A stretch of DNA of 50,039 nt from CAIVAT01 sp038212325 (GTDB lineage Bacteria; Bacteroidota; Bacteroidia; Bacteroidales; FEN-979). Each line of letters begins with the position of its first letter. Within the stretch, counting starts at the first letter, position 1. A program made the translations under genes and the position numbers. Shown here one piece after another: positions 16,850-25,982 of this stretch. The stretch is taken from contig JBBQUQ010000014.1 in the NCBI GenBank assembly GCA_038212325.1, forward strand, positions 1 to 50,039, written 5' to 3'. Under the pieces are notes generated by a model. That model saw only the letters and a program-made list of their open reading frames with translations. It was not told where the DNA came from and searched no databases.

Positions 16850-18212
16850 AAAACAACTTCCTGTAAACCTCTTCGATTTTTGCCACCGGAACAATCTGTA
16901 GCGAATACCGCTTGGAATCAAGCCCTTTCGTATTGTACCTGGAGATGAAAATCCGTTCGAAGCCCAGTTTATTGGCTTCAGAAATGCGCTGTTCCACCCG
17001 GTTGATGGGGCGGATCTCTCCGCTGAGGCCGACTTCGGCGGCAAAGCAGGTCTTTGAATCAACCGGAGAATCCTGGTTCGACGAAAGCACTGCTGCAACA
17101 ACAGCCAGGTCAATGGCCGGATCTTCCACCCTGATGCCCCCGGCAATGTTGAGAAATACATCTTTATGTCCCAGCCTGAAGCCGCTGCGTTTTTCGAGTA
17201 CGGCGAGCAGCATGTTGAGGCGCCGTGCATCAAACCCTGTGGTTGAGCGCTGGGGCGTTCCGTAAACTGCTGTGCTTACCAGCGCCTGGGTCTCGATGAG
17301 CATCGGGCGCTGACCCTCCATCATGGCCGCAATTGCAATGCCGCTTACCGCTTCATCGCGCTGGCTGAGCAGTATTTCCGAAGGATTGGCCACTTCGCGG
17401 AGGCCTGCATCGTTCATTTCATAAATGCCCAGTTCAGAGGTGGATCCGAAGCGGTTTTTCAGGGAACGGAGGATGCGATACCCGTAGTTGCGATCGCCTT
17501 CGAATTGCAGCACAGTGTCAACCATATGCTCAAGTATCTTCGGCCCGGCGAGGCTGCCATCCTTGGTAATATGCCCGATCAGGAAAACAGGCGTGTTGGT
17601 GAGCTTGGAAAATTTTTGCATTTCAGCGGCGCACTCTTTGATCTGCGACACGCTGCCAGCCGATGAGTCGAACAGGTCGGTTTGCAATGTTTGAATGGAA
17701 TCGGCAATGATGAAACCCGGTTTCAGCGATTCGAGGTGCTGAAAGATCGACTGGGTGTTGGTTTCGGTAAGTATAAAGCAGTTCTCGTTCCTGATCCCGA
17801 GCCTCTCGGCGCGCATCCTGATCTGCTGGTCGCTCTCCTCCCCGGTGATATACAGGATTTTCTGGTCGGAACACTTAAGGGCCACCTGCAGCATCAGGGT
17901 TGATTTGCCAATGCCCGGCTCGCCCCCGATCAGTGTCAGCGACCCCGGCACAAGCCCGCCGCCCAGCACCCGGTTAAGCTCCTGGTCGTGGGTGTTTATC
18001 CTTGCTTCGTGGCTGAAGGTAACTTCGGAGATTCTCACCGGCTTAACCGACCGCGGGTCCCTGACCGTGGATCCCGGCAACCCCTTCTCCTCCCGTTGAA
18101 TCACCTCTTCCACAAAGGTATTCCACTCCCCGCAGGCATTGCATTTTCCCATCCATTTGGGGGCCTGCGTACCACAGTTCTGGCAGAAAAAAGCAGTTTT
18201 GGTTTTGGACAT
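16848..18212 (-). CDS. radA: DNA repair protein RadA
   Basis: RadA is a RecA-related ATPase that drives branch migration during homologous recombination. The 454 residues show a C4 zinc finger (CQNCG and CNACG, about residues 9-30), the Walker A motif GGEPGIGKST near residue 93, the RadA-specific KNRFGS motif near 250, and the Lon-like C-terminal domain. The frame is open upstream to 18287, but the conserved MSKTKTAFFCQNCG start at 18212 fits the family. It is the last gene of the panC-panD-flippase-rfaE2-radA series, ten bases after rfaE2. Confidence 0.95.
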   Translation of the reverse strand: MSKTKTAFFCQNCGTQAPKWMGKCNACGEWNTFVEEVIQREEKGLPGSTVRDPRSVKPVRISEVTFSHEARINTHDQELNRVLGGGLVPGSLTLIGGEPGIGKSTLMLQVALKCSDQKILYITGEESDQQIRMRAERLGIRNENCFILTETNTQSIFQHLESLKPGFIIADSIQTLQTDLFDSSAGSVSQIKECAAEMQKFSKLTNTPVFLIGHITKDGSLAGPKILEHMVDTVLQFEGDRNYGYRILRSLKNRFGSTSELGIYEMNDAGLREVANPSEILLSQRDEAVSGIAIAAMMEGQRPMLIETQALVSTAVYGTPQRSTTGFDARRLNMLLAVLEKRSGFRLGHKDVFLNIAGGIRVEDPAIDLAVVAAVLSSNQDSPVDSKTCFAAEVGLSGEIRPINRVEQRISEANKLGFERIFISRYNTKGLDSKRYSLQIVPVAKIEEVYRKLF

Positions 18213-18222
18213 TCGTACTTTT

Positions 18223-18720
18223 TTAAAGGTGAACTTTTTGTGCCAGTTCGATGGTATGCGTGGTGGAGTATCCTTTGGTAAGTTCAATGGTTATCACCTG
18301 GCCGCCGCGGGCTTTCACCACGTCGCTGCCCACAATCGTCTTGTCGTCATAATCCTTGCCCTTGACCAGGATATCCGGTTGAATAAGTCTGATGATTTCG
18401 AAAGGGGTATCTTCTCCGAACAGGATGACGCCATCAACGAACGAAAATGCAGCAAGGGTGGTTGCGCGGGCCTCCTCATTATTTACCGGTCTGTGCGCTC
18501 CTTTGAGCCTCCGCACCGAGTCGTCGGAGTTGACCCCTACGATCAGGATGTCGCCCAGGTCGCGGGCTTTGGCGAGATATTCAACATGCCCCAGGTGCAA
18601 CACATCGAAGCACCCATTTGAAAAAACGATCGATTTGCCTTTGAATCGCCAGATGGCAAGTTGTTTCCGGAGATGGTCCCACGTAAAGATTTTTGACTTG
18701 ATATGGTTAAGCCTTTCCAT
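18223..18720 (-). CDS. rfaE2: D-glycero-beta-D-manno-heptose 1-phosphate adenylyltransferase
   Basis: The enzyme makes ADP-heptose from heptose 1-phosphate and ATP for the lipopolysaccharide inner core. The 165 residues show the nucleotidyltransferase pattern FSNGCFDVLHLGHVEYL (HxGH at about 42-45), DILVKGKDYD and a C-terminal STTHTIELAQ. It is the free-standing RfaE2 form; the kinase domain (RfaE1) is not fused and not in this window. It overlaps the upstream membrane-protein gene by 14 bases. Confidence 0.93.
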   Translation of the reverse strand: MERLNHIKSKIFTWDHLRKQLAIWRFKGKSIVFSNGCFDVLHLGHVEYLAKARDLGDILIVGVNSDDSVRRLKGAHRPVNNEEARATTLAAFSFVDGVILFGEDTPFEIIRLIQPDILVKGKDYDDKTIVGSDVVKARGGQVITIELTKGYSTTHTIELAQKVHL

Positions 18721-19750
18721 TAGCGTGTTTGTTAAATGAAAGTAAAATAAGAGATATGCCGCCCGATAATAAAATCATGCCGGTTTGGGCGGTCCATGAA
18801 ATCCATCCCAGCGCCAGTCCGGTCGTGCGCACGATCCCATATAGGAACATGGTTTCCTGAATGATGGCCGGGTAGAGCCCGATGCCTCCCGGGGTGATCA
18901 TGATTCCAACGCTTCCAAGCACAAGTGCCGAAAGTCCGGCTCCCGGGCTCAGCGAACTCGTATCGGTGAAGCAGAAAAAACAGACATAGATCATGAAATA
19001 ATAGAGCGCCCAGATGGCCAGCGAATAAAAGATGAAAAGACCCGGTTTTCTGATCTGGCTAAGCGATTTAAGTCCATCCCAAAACCCCAGGATCAGGTGA
19101 CTGATCTTCTGAAACATCGAGGAGGCTGCAATCCTTTTGCGCATCAGGTAAATCAATGCGATGAAAATAAATCCCAGGGCTGCTGACGCAAAAACAAATA
19201 CACTGCTGAAAATGGGGTTTTGGAGCTTATCGGCCAGTTTCGGATAGATTTTAGTATTCAGGTAATGGCCTATGGTGCCTGCCTGGGTGAAAATCATCAA
19301 AAAGAAGAGAAAAATGAACAGGATCATGTCAATCGCCCGTTCGGTGATTACGGTGCCGAATGATTTGTTAAATGGTATTTTCTCATATCGGGCCAGAATG
19401 CCGCATCGCGTCACTTCGCCCAGCCGCGGAAAGGCCATATTTGCAAAATAGCCAACCATCACCGCGAAGAAAGTGTTTTTCAGGGAAGGATGATAACCCA
19501 TCGGTTCAAGAAACAACTTCCATCGCAAAGCACGCAGAACATGGCTCGTCACGCCCAGCACAACAGTGAGAATCACCCAGTTATAATTTGCAATCCTGAA
19601 CGAATGGAGGATCTGGGCCCGTTCATCAGGGGTCAGCCCTTTGAGGGATAACCAGATAATAAAAACGCCCAATCCTAAAAACAGGGCAAATTTAATTACC
19701 GTAGCTGCCAGGTTTGTCCGGGGAGTCTCTTCGGTCAGAAAATCGGCCAT
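18707..19750 (-). CDS. UPF0104/LPG-synthase-TM-type flippase-like membrane protein
   Basis: The 347-residue protein has about eight hydrophobic segments and the pattern of PF03706: SHVLRALRWKLFLEPMGY, then GYFANMAFPRLGEVTRCGIL, then PGGIGLYPAIIQE near the C-terminus. It lacks the soluble lysyl-transferase half of MprF, so it may be a lipid flippase. Position between panD and rfaE2 is common in Bacteroidota. It abuts panD (one-base overlap) and overlaps rfaE2. Confidence 0.85.
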   Translation of the reverse strand: MADFLTEETPRTNLAATVIKFALFLGLGVFIIWLSLKGLTPDERAQILHSFRIANYNWVILTVVLGVTSHVLRALRWKLFLEPMGYHPSLKNTFFAVMVGYFANMAFPRLGEVTRCGILARYEKIPFNKSFGTVITERAIDMILFIFLFFLMIFTQAGTIGHYLNTKIYPKLADKLQNPIFSSVFVFASAALGFIFIALIYLMRKRIAASSMFQKISHLILGFWDGLKSLSQIRKPGLFIFYSLAIWALYYFMIYVCFFCFTDTSSLSPGAGLSALVLGSVGIMITPGGIGLYPAIIQETMFLYGIVRTTGLALGWISWTAQTGMILLSGGISLILLSFNKHANGKA

Positions 19751-20118
19751 TACACTGCTTTTTTTGCCTTGACCAGCCTGTTTTTTGAATCGACAAAGGC
19801 AATGCTGGGGCTTATTTTTTTTGCTTCCTCAAAATCCATCAGGGCATAGGATACAATGATCACGAGGTCGTTGGGAAGAAACTTGCGGGCAGCCGCACCG
19901 TTTAAGCAAATGGTGCCGCTTCCCCGTTTTCCTTTGATTACGTATGTTTCGATCCGTTCGCCGTTGTTGATGTTTAACACCTGTACCTTCTCAAATTCTA
20001 TGAGATTTGCGGCATTCATCAAGGCTTCGTCAATGGTGATACTGCCAACATAGTTGATGTTGGCATCAGTGACAACTGCACGATGGATCTTCGACTTTAG
20101 TACTTCAATCTGCATCAT
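19750..20118 (-). CDS. panD: Aspartate 1-decarboxylase PanD
   Basis: PanD converts aspartate to beta-alanine for pantothenate. The 122 residues include the self-cleavage site YVGSITID, where cleavage before the serine yields the pyruvoyl group; with the second methionine as start this is Gly24-Ser25, the usual numbering. KIHRAVVT and NGAAARK are also conserved. It follows panC by nine bases and shares one base with the next gene, so it is translated from the same mRNA. Confidence 0.96.
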   Translation of the reverse strand: MMQIEVLKSKIHRAVVTDANINYVGSITIDEALMNAANLIEFEKVQVLNINNGERIETYVIKGKRGSGTICLNGAAARKFLPNDLVIIVSYALMDFEEAKKISPSIAFVDSKNRLVKAKKAV

Positions 20119-20127
20119 GCTGCAAAA

Positions 20128-20982
20128 TTACGAAAAAAGTTCAATATTGTCGATCAGCCGCACCTCACCCAGAAAGACAGCCACAAAGGCCACGGTACTT
20201 ACCCGGCTATTCCATTTTTCTACTGGCATTAATGTCTCGTTATCTGCTATTTCAACGTATTCGATGCGCAACTGCGGGTTTTCCCTGATCTTATTGATGG
20301 CCCACTCTTTTAATTCGCGGACAGGTATTTTGCCGGCTTTTTCTCTCACTTTTAACAACACTTGGTATATGGTCGGCGCGATGTTGCGTTCGGCAATTGT
20401 AAGCCTCCTGTTGCGGGAACTCATGGCAAGCCCGTCGGGCTCCCTCACCGTTTCGCAGGGGATTATTTCGACCGGAAGATTCAGCTTTTCCACCATGTAA
20501 GATATGACGGCAAGCTGCTGAAAGTCCTTTTTGCCAAAATAGGCGCGTGTTGGTTGCACGATTTCAAACAGCCGCTTCACGACAATGGCTACGCCTTTGA
20601 AATGGCCGGGGCGGAATTTGCCCTCCATCACCTGATCAAGTGTGCCGAATTCAAGGTCGATCGTGTTGTTTTCGCCCTCGGGATACATCCCGGCCGTTTC
20701 CGGTGTAAATACCACATCACAGCCAATTTCTTCCAGCATCCCGGTATCCCGGGCCAATGTGCGGGGGTATTTCGCCAGGTCTTTGCTGTTATTGAACTGT
20801 ATCGGATTGACAAAAATGCTGCAAACCGAAAGGCTGTTTTCCATTTTAGATCTTCTGACCAGCGTCAGATGGCCTTCATGCAGCGCGCCCATTGTTGGAA
20901 CAAATCCGATGGTCAGCCCCTTTTCCTGCTGTTTTCTAAGAAAGTCGGCTGTTTCGGCAATGGTGGTAAACTGTTTCATCAC
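20128..20982 (-). CDS. panC: Pantoate--beta-alanine ligase PanC
   Basis: PanC joins pantoate and beta-alanine with ATP to make pantothenate. The 284 residues show PTMGALHEGHLTLV (about 29-42, with the HxGH nucleotide motif), VFTPE, the GxFRPGHFKGVAIVVKRLF region and the YFGKKDFQQL and SSRNRRL motifs. It is the first gene of the minus-strand operon and has a TACCTTTG promoter box 23 bases upstream. PanB is not in the window. Confidence 0.97.
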   Translation of the reverse strand: MMKQFTTIAETADFLRKQQEKGLTIGFVPTMGALHEGHLTLVRRSKMENSLSVCSIFVNPIQFNNSKDLAKYPRTLARDTGMLEEIGCDVVFTPETAGMYPEGENNTIDLEFGTLDQVMEGKFRPGHFKGVAIVVKRLFEIVQPTRAYFGKKDFQQLAVISYMVEKLNLPVEIIPCETVREPDGLAMSSRNRRLTIAERNIAPTIYQVLLKVREKAGKIPVRELKEWAINKIRENPQLRIEYVEIADNETLMPVEKWNSRVSTVAFVAVFLGEVRLIDNIELFS

Positions 20983-21004
20983 TTTTCTTTGATTATTCCA
21001 TCAT

Positions 21005-21012
21005 CAAAGGTA
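21005..21012 (-). promoter_or_regulatory. Putative -7 box (TACCTTTG) of the panC operon
   Basis: On the minus strand these bases read TACCTTTG, a match to TAnnTTTG, 23 bases upstream of the panC start at 20982. Confidence 0.5.
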
Positions 21013-21043
21013 AAATGAATTTGGAGCAATATTAAAAAACAGG

Positions 21044-21074
21044 TTGATTTTTTTCAGATTCCGTCGTATATTAG
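21044..21074 (+). promoter_or_regulatory. Possible promoter of the single-domain response regulator
   Basis: TTG at 21044-21046 and TATATTAG at 21067-21074, separated by 20 bases, resemble the Bacteroidota TTG/TAnnTTTG pair with one mismatch in the -7 box. The gene starts 67 bases later. Confidence 0.35.
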
Positions 21075-21140
21075 CATGGCAATAATACATGGCCTGTCCG
21101 GAATTATTCGTCACCTATATTTTCACCATATACCAAGAGC

Positions 21141-21506
21141 ATGTACAGAATATTGCAAATAGAAGATATGCCTTCGGATGCTTACCTGATAAAGAGGGAG
21201 ATCAGGAAAACCCTTGAATCCTGCGAATTCCAGGTTGTTGACGACCAGGAGGCATTTTTGGCTGCGCTGATGGAATTCAAGCCCCATCTCATCGTCTCTG
21301 ATTTCAGCATCCCGGGCTTCAGCTGGCAAACAGCACTCTATCTTACGCATGCAAATGCGCCTCAAACCCCCTTTATTATTGTCACCGGTTCAACCAATGA
21401 TGAAATCCGTAACGGATGCATGAAGGCAGGCGTTACGGATTTCATCAGTAAAAATCTCATCCAGGAGCTGGGCCCTGCGATACTAAAGGCATTGAAATCA
21501 GAGTGA
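21141..21506 (+). CDS. Single-domain response regulator (CheY-like)
   Basis: The 121 residues make only a receiver domain: acidic pair E8-D9, phospho-acceptor D54 in IVSDFSIPGF, the threonine in IIVTGST, and the lysine in FISKN. There is no output domain, so it acts through protein contact or as a phosphate relay. No histidine kinase lies directly beside it. Its 3' end overlaps the 3' end of amt by nine bases on the opposite strand. Confidence 0.9.
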   Translation: MYRILQIEDMPSDAYLIKREIRKTLESCEFQVVDDQEAFLAALMEFKPHLIVSDFSIPGFSWQTALYLTHANAPQTPFIIVTGSTNDEIRNGCMKAGVTDFISKNLIQELGPAILKALKSE

Positions 21507-22727
21507 GCCTTCGTCGTATGCCTTCTCCCCGTGTAATGCTGCATCCAGCCCGGCTCTTTCATGTTCCTCTGTCACCCTTACACGGGTTACCAGGTTTATC
21601 AACGCCAGCATGATATAGGTGAAAATAAAGGCGTAGGCTGAAGCGGCTATAACCGTTATCAGCTGTTTCATGAAGAAAGTGCCCTGGCCAAACCACAGTC
21701 CCTCTGATAAAACGGCAGGGTTGATCATTTTGGTAGCGAAAACGCCCAGCAAAATGGTGCCAAGCACTCCGCCTACCCCGTGAACTCCCCAAACATCCAG
21801 CGCATCATCCCATTTCAACTTGTTTTTCAGCTGAACAGCCATGTAGCAGGTCACACCGGCAGCCACCCCGATGATGGGCGCCGACCACATCGGAACAAAC
21901 CCCGCACATGGTGTTATCGTGGCCAAACCGGCAATTGAACCGGTAAGCAGCCCCAGGAGTTTCGGCCTGCCTTCGCGGATCCATTCGATGGCAACCCATG
22001 CAGCAGTTGCAAATGAGGCAGCAACGTCGGTGTTAATAAAAGCCAGCGCTGTTATTTTATCCACCTGGAGCTCACTGCCGGCATTGAAGCCATACCAGCC
22101 AAACCAGAGCAGGCCGCTTCCGATGGCTACCAGCGGAATGCTGTTCGGGACCGAACTTTTATCCGTGCGGGCTCCTACATAAAAAACCGAAGCAAGTGCT
22201 GCAAACCCGGCCGTAGCATGAACAACGATGCCACCTGCAAAGTCGAGAACACCCCACTGGGCCAGCATGCCGTTGCCCCATATCATATGAACAAACGGAT
22301 AGTAAACCATGATTTGCCAAACAGTCAGAAAGATCATGTACGACCTGAAGGTGACACGGTTTACGAAAGCGCCGGTGATCAGGGCCGGGGTAATGATGGC
22401 AAACACCATCTGGTAAACAATGAAAACGATTTCCGGGATCTTCCCGTTGCCGGCATAAATTGAATCGATGCTGACACCATTGAGGAAAACTTTGTCAAGG
22501 TTGCCAAAAATCCCTCCCTCGCCGCCACTGAAGCATAACGAATACCCAAATGTAACCCAGAGCACGGTGGTCCATCCCAGCGAGGCAAAACTCTGGATCA
22601 TGATCCCGAGGATGTTCCGTTTCGTGGACAGGCCACCATAGAAAAACGCCAGTACCGGCGTCATTAACATTACCAGGCTTGCCGATAACAGCATAAACCC
22701 CGTTGAACCAACATCAATTGTTCCCAT
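21498..22727 (-). CDS. amt: Ammonium transporter Amt
   Basis: A 409-residue inner-membrane channel with about eleven hydrophobic segments. Family marks include FFYGGL near the N-terminus, WGNGMLAQWGVLDFAGGIVVHATAGFAAL in the middle, and the DALDVWGVHGVGG segment that carries the second pore histidine. It lacks a cleaved signal peptide. No glnK/PII gene is next to it. A frameshifted TorF-type porin gene lies just upstream in the same direction, a pairing seen in other bacteria. Confidence 0.95.
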   Translation of the reverse strand: MGTIDVGSTGFMLLSASLVMLMTPVLAFFYGGLSTKRNILGIMIQSFASLGWTTVLWVTFGYSLCFSGGEGGIFGNLDKVFLNGVSIDSIYAGNGKIPEIVFIVYQMVFAIITPALITGAFVNRVTFRSYMIFLTVWQIMVYYPFVHMIWGNGMLAQWGVLDFAGGIVVHATAGFAALASVFYVGARTDKSSVPNSIPLVAIGSGLLWFGWYGFNAGSELQVDKITALAFINTDVAASFATAAWVAIEWIREGRPKLLGLLTGSIAGLATITPCAGFVPMWSAPIIGVAAGVTCYMAVQLKNKLKWDDALDVWGVHGVGGVLGTILLGVFATKMINPAVLSEGLWFGQGTFFMKQLITVIAASAYAFIFTYIMLALINLVTRVRVTEEHERAGLDAALHGEKAYDEGSL

Positions 22728-22787
22728 TGTATATCAATTTAAATGAATAATTACAGATTCTATTTTACCATTTTATAATTTTATAAT

Positions 22788-23542
22788 TTACAACGTGATC
22801 CCAAACACCAGAAACACGCTCTCCGCCTGCGGGTTGGTAATCACAGAGCCATAGAGGGATATTGAATACTTGTCGGTAATGGCAATTGGTCTTGACAGGG
22901 TAAGCCCGGCATTGACCACGCCGCCATACGGGCCGTACCAGCCCGATCCGAATGGAATGGCCCCGACAAACGGTTTTACGCCAAACCCTTTGACATTGAA
23001 GGGGTACGAGGCTTCAAAATAGGTCGAGTAATTGTTTTCGCTTCCGGCTCCATACACGAATCTTTGCCTTTGTCGGCGCCATATACGAACGTTCCTGCAA
23101 AAAGCTGCAACGGGAACTTTTCAGGGCCCGCCCAGGAGAGACAGGCTTCAAGCGTGTGCCCGGTGGTTGCATTGTTAAAATTGTAGAACTTGTTGCCGGT
23201 GTTGGGATTTAACCCGTTGGGGAAAAAATAATCGTAGGCCATCACGGTGAAACCTTTCCACGTATAAGAAACATAGAGGTCGAATTCTGCATAATGGCCC
23301 ATGTTTACGATGGTGGTGTCGTTGATCTCCTTCGAATACTGGCCCAGACCGTAAGATCCCCACGACCCGATCTTGAACCCGGCTACCGAGAAGGCCACAG
23401 CCGGCTGGATGGCCGGGGAATTTCCATAATCGGCGCCACGCCATATGTAACGGCTTACCAGGTCGCCCCCAACGCTGAATGCACTTTTGCTTAGTATTTC
23501 ACATGCAATGTTAGGGTGACCGCAGAGTTCCTGCAATCCCAT
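22788..23542 (-). pseudogene. TorF/Gcw_chp-type outer-membrane porin, frameshifted
   Basis: The N-terminal frame (to about 23052) carries FSVGGDLVSRYIWRGADYG, the usual first strand of the TorF/Gcw_chp family, and the second frame carries the final strands (YSTYFEASYPFNVKGFG to VFLVFGITL). The frames are joined near 23050-23060, where GADKGKD changes to VYGAGSENN after the loss of one base. The start is also odd: MGLQELCGHPNIACEILSKS is not a signal peptide, so the real 5' end seems replaced. Two defects make a decayed gene more likely than a sequencing error. Such porins are often found beside amt. Confidence 0.65.
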
Positions 23543-23599
23543 AAAATACTGAAATTTCGTCAGGAATAAACGGACAGGGAAATGCGTGATATACGTAGC

Positions 23600-24259
23600 C
23601 TAAATCTCCACAATTTTATTCCTGATCGCATATTTGATCAGTTCGACGGTCGATTTCAGTTCGAGTTTTTTCATGATATGGTTCTTGTGGGTCTCCACGG
23701 TGCGGATGCTGATATCGAGCCGGTCGCTGATCTCCTTGTTGATAAAGCCTTCGGCAAAGAGTTTCAGTATCTCTATTTCACGGCTTGTGAGGGGCACCGT
23801 GCCGCCCTGCATTATCAGGTCATCCTCCTTGGCCTTGCGCACATAGCTTTTCAGCATAATGCGGGATATGACGTCGGAGAAAAACTCTTCACCATTGTAA
23901 ATCGTGTGGATGGCTTCGAGGAGCTCTTCGCGGGAGGTGTTTTTCGGCAGGTACCCGCGCGCCCCGGCTTTTACCGCATTGAAAATGAAATCCTCGTTGG
24001 TGTACATGGAGAGGATGAGAACGCGCATATCCGGATATTCGGTCGAAATGCGTTTCGTGATTTCGATGCCATTGGTATCGGGCAATGAAATATCGAGGAT
24101 CAGGATATCCGGCTGATCTGCTGCGATCTTTTCAAAACACTCTTTGCCTGACGAAGCTTCCCCCAGGATTGTCAGGTCTTCGGCACTCATAAGCAAAGCT
24201 TTGATCCCATCGCGCACGAGCTGGTGATCATCCACGAGAAAAATCCGGATTTTTGACAT
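23600..24259 (-). CDS. NarL/FixJ-family response regulator
   Basis: The 219 residues consist of a receiver domain (D10-D11, phospho-acceptor D56 in LILDISLPD, lysine in LPKNTS) and a LuxR-type helix-turn-helix at the C-terminus (LTSREIEILKLFAEGFINKEISDRL, then TVETHKNHIMKKL). It overlaps the 3' end of the histidine kinase gene by 32 bases, so the two form a cotranscribed pair. The signal and target genes are unknown. Confidence 0.93.
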   Translation of the reverse strand: MSKIRIFLVDDHQLVRDGIKALLMSAEDLTILGEASSGKECFEKIAADQPDILILDISLPDTNGIEITKRISTEYPDMRVLILSMYTNEDFIFNAVKAGARGYLPKNTSREELLEAIHTIYNGEEFFSDVISRIMLKSYVRKAKEDDLIMQGGTVPLTSREIEILKLFAEGFINKEISDRLDISIRTVETHKNHIMKKLELKSTVELIKYAIRNKIVEI

Positions 24260-25904
24260 AGGTAATGATTATGGGTACTGTTAATGTGATGGTGGTGCCT
24301 TTCGACGGAGCTGAGCGTATTTCTATCTCTCCCTGCAGCAGGCTCGCCCGTTCGCGCATGTTGTGGATCCCGTTTCCGCCCTCCCTGACAACCGTGTCAG
24401 GTAAAAAGCCTTTTCCGTCATCGCGGATCACCAGGGTGAGCTGATCGGTATTTCTTGTGAGGGAGACCCTCACTTCGCGGGCTTCGGCATGTTTTACGAT
24501 ATTGTTCAATGCCTCCTGCGTAAGCCGGTAAATATAGGTCTTGATTTTTTTGTCGAGGTCGTCGAAGTTGCCTTTGGCTTCAAAATAGATCCTGAGATTG
24601 CTGTGCTCCTCGGTTTCAGTGAAAAGATTGCGGAATGCGATAGGTATGCTGAATACCTCCAGCACCGACGGCATGAGGTTATTTGAAATCCGGCGCACTT
24701 CATCAATGATCTGGTCAAAATAGTTCTTCAGCTCCTGGATGGAATTCCTGATGTCGCTCCCTTCCTGGTAAAGGAGGTTTTCAAGGCGAAGCTTGATCGC
24801 AATAAGCGATTGCCCGATTCCATCATGCAATTCCCGTGAAAGGCGCTGGCGCTCCATCTCTTCGCCATCAAACACCGACCGCATGCGCCCGAACCGCTCC
24901 TTTTGCAATTCTGTGGTCTTCTCCTTGATCTGGCGCGCCATAACGTTGAAAGATCCGGTGAGCGCACCGATCTCATCCCGCGTGGTCACAGGAAGGTCCA
25001 TTTCGTACCTGCCTTCTCCCAGGTTTACGGTGGCCTCTTTAAGCCGGATCAGGGGTTTTGTGATGCTGCGGGAGATAAACAGCACGAACCCGAAAAAAAT
25101 CACGACAATGATGGCGCTAAGCAGCATCAGACGCGTGCGTGCTTCATAAATCGGGATCATTGCCTCATGTTCATCGATCTCAGCCAGCAGCACCCAGTCG
25201 AGGCCGGGAATCATGATCTTTCCATAGGATGAAAGCACGCTGATGTTCCGGTAATCGCTTGCAGTGATCGTCGCGGCCAGGCCTTCCAGGGCAGCAGTGA
25301 CCGGTTGGGTTTTTACAGTTGTTTTAAGGATTGACCCGGGCTGGAACCTGGACGCAGAGCGCATCAGGAAATCGGGGCCCACAAGATAGGTTTCGCCGCT
25401 AAGCCCCAGTCCGCTCATCGGGTCGTTGTTAAGCATGATGGTATTGATTGCATCCATGGATATGGCCAGCACCAGGATGGGCTTGCTGCCGTGGCTGCTT
25501 ACCTGTGAACCGGTGAGCCCGGAGGCTAACAGTTGGTAAGGCCTGCCGGTCATTTCGTCAATTAATACATCACCGATCACGACCGAATGGTCCTTCAGGG
25601 CATTCCTGAGGCTGCTTAAAACCTGGGCGGGAACGGCGGGTGGCGCTGTAAAATACTGTCCCAGATAACGCTGTTTTATATCACTGCCTTCTGCCATAAA
25701 CCTGATTTCCCTAACCCGGTCGGCATAGAATTGTTCAATCTGATTCGATTTAACGATGCGGAGTGAAGTCAGTTGATCAAACGTGCGCGTGATCAAGGCG
25801 TTTTTTGTACTGTAAAAGGAGACGGTGCTGATGATCATGATTGCGCCAATGCCCAGCAAAACAAAGTAAAGGATCAATTTTTCACCCAGGGAGTCGATCT
25901 TCAT
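24228..25904 (-). CDS. NarX-type sensor histidine kinase with a Cache-like periplasmic domain
   Basis: The 558 residues contain a transmembrane helix (about 10-30), a periplasmic Cache-like sensor region (about 35-255), a second helix (about 258-278), HAMP (about 280-332), a HisKA_3 dimerisation domain with H360 in RELHDGIGQSL, and an HATPase domain with NNIVKHAEA and DDGKGFLPD. HisKA_3 kinases pair with NarL-type regulators, as here. A TATGTTTG promoter box lies 55 bases upstream, back to back with that of the M1 peptidase gene. Confidence 0.93.
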   Translation of the reverse strand: MKIDSLGEKLILYFVLLGIGAIMIISTVSFYSTKNALITRTFDQLTSLRIVKSNQIEQFYADRVREIRFMAEGSDIKQRYLGQYFTAPPAVPAQVLSSLRNALKDHSVVIGDVLIDEMTGRPYQLLASGLTGSQVSSHGSKPILVLAISMDAINTIMLNNDPMSGLGLSGETYLVGPDFLMRSASRFQPGSILKTTVKTQPVTAALEGLAATITASDYRNISVLSSYGKIMIPGLDWVLLAEIDEHEAMIPIYEARTRLMLLSAIIVVIFFGFVLFISRSITKPLIRLKEATVNLGEGRYEMDLPVTTRDEIGALTGSFNVMARQIKEKTTELQKERFGRMRSVFDGEEMERQRLSRELHDGIGQSLIAIKLRLENLLYQEGSDIRNSIQELKNYFDQIIDEVRRISNNLMPSVLEVFSIPIAFRNLFTETEEHSNLRIYFEAKGNFDDLDKKIKTYIYRLTQEALNNIVKHAEAREVRVSLTRNTDQLTLVIRDDGKGFLPDTVVREGGNGIHNMRERASLLQGEIEIRSAPSKGTTITLTVPIIITYVKNPDFSRG

Positions 25905-25914
25905 GGTTTTTTAC

Positions 25915-25922
25915 TACTTTTG
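25915..25922 (+). promoter_or_regulatory. Putative -7 box (TACTTTTG) of the M1 peptidase gene
   Basis: TACTTTTG matches TAnnTTTG and lies 60 bases before the ATG at 25983. Confidence 0.4.
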
Positions 25923-25958
25923 AATCATCTCAGTTTGTCCGGGTTGCAGATGCATGGA

Positions 25959-25966
25959 CAAACATA
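25959..25966 (-). promoter_or_regulatory. Putative -7 box (TATGTTTG) of the histidine kinase gene
   Basis: The minus strand reads TATGTTTG, a match to TAnnTTTG, 54 bases upstream of the kinase start. The two divergent boxes are 37 bases apart and cross over each other's leaders. Confidence 0.4.
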
Positions 25967-25982
25967 CTAAAAATTCATATCG

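Noticed and set aside
16817..17233. Reading frame overlapping radA
   Set aside because: It is an alternative frame of radA with no recognisable motif.
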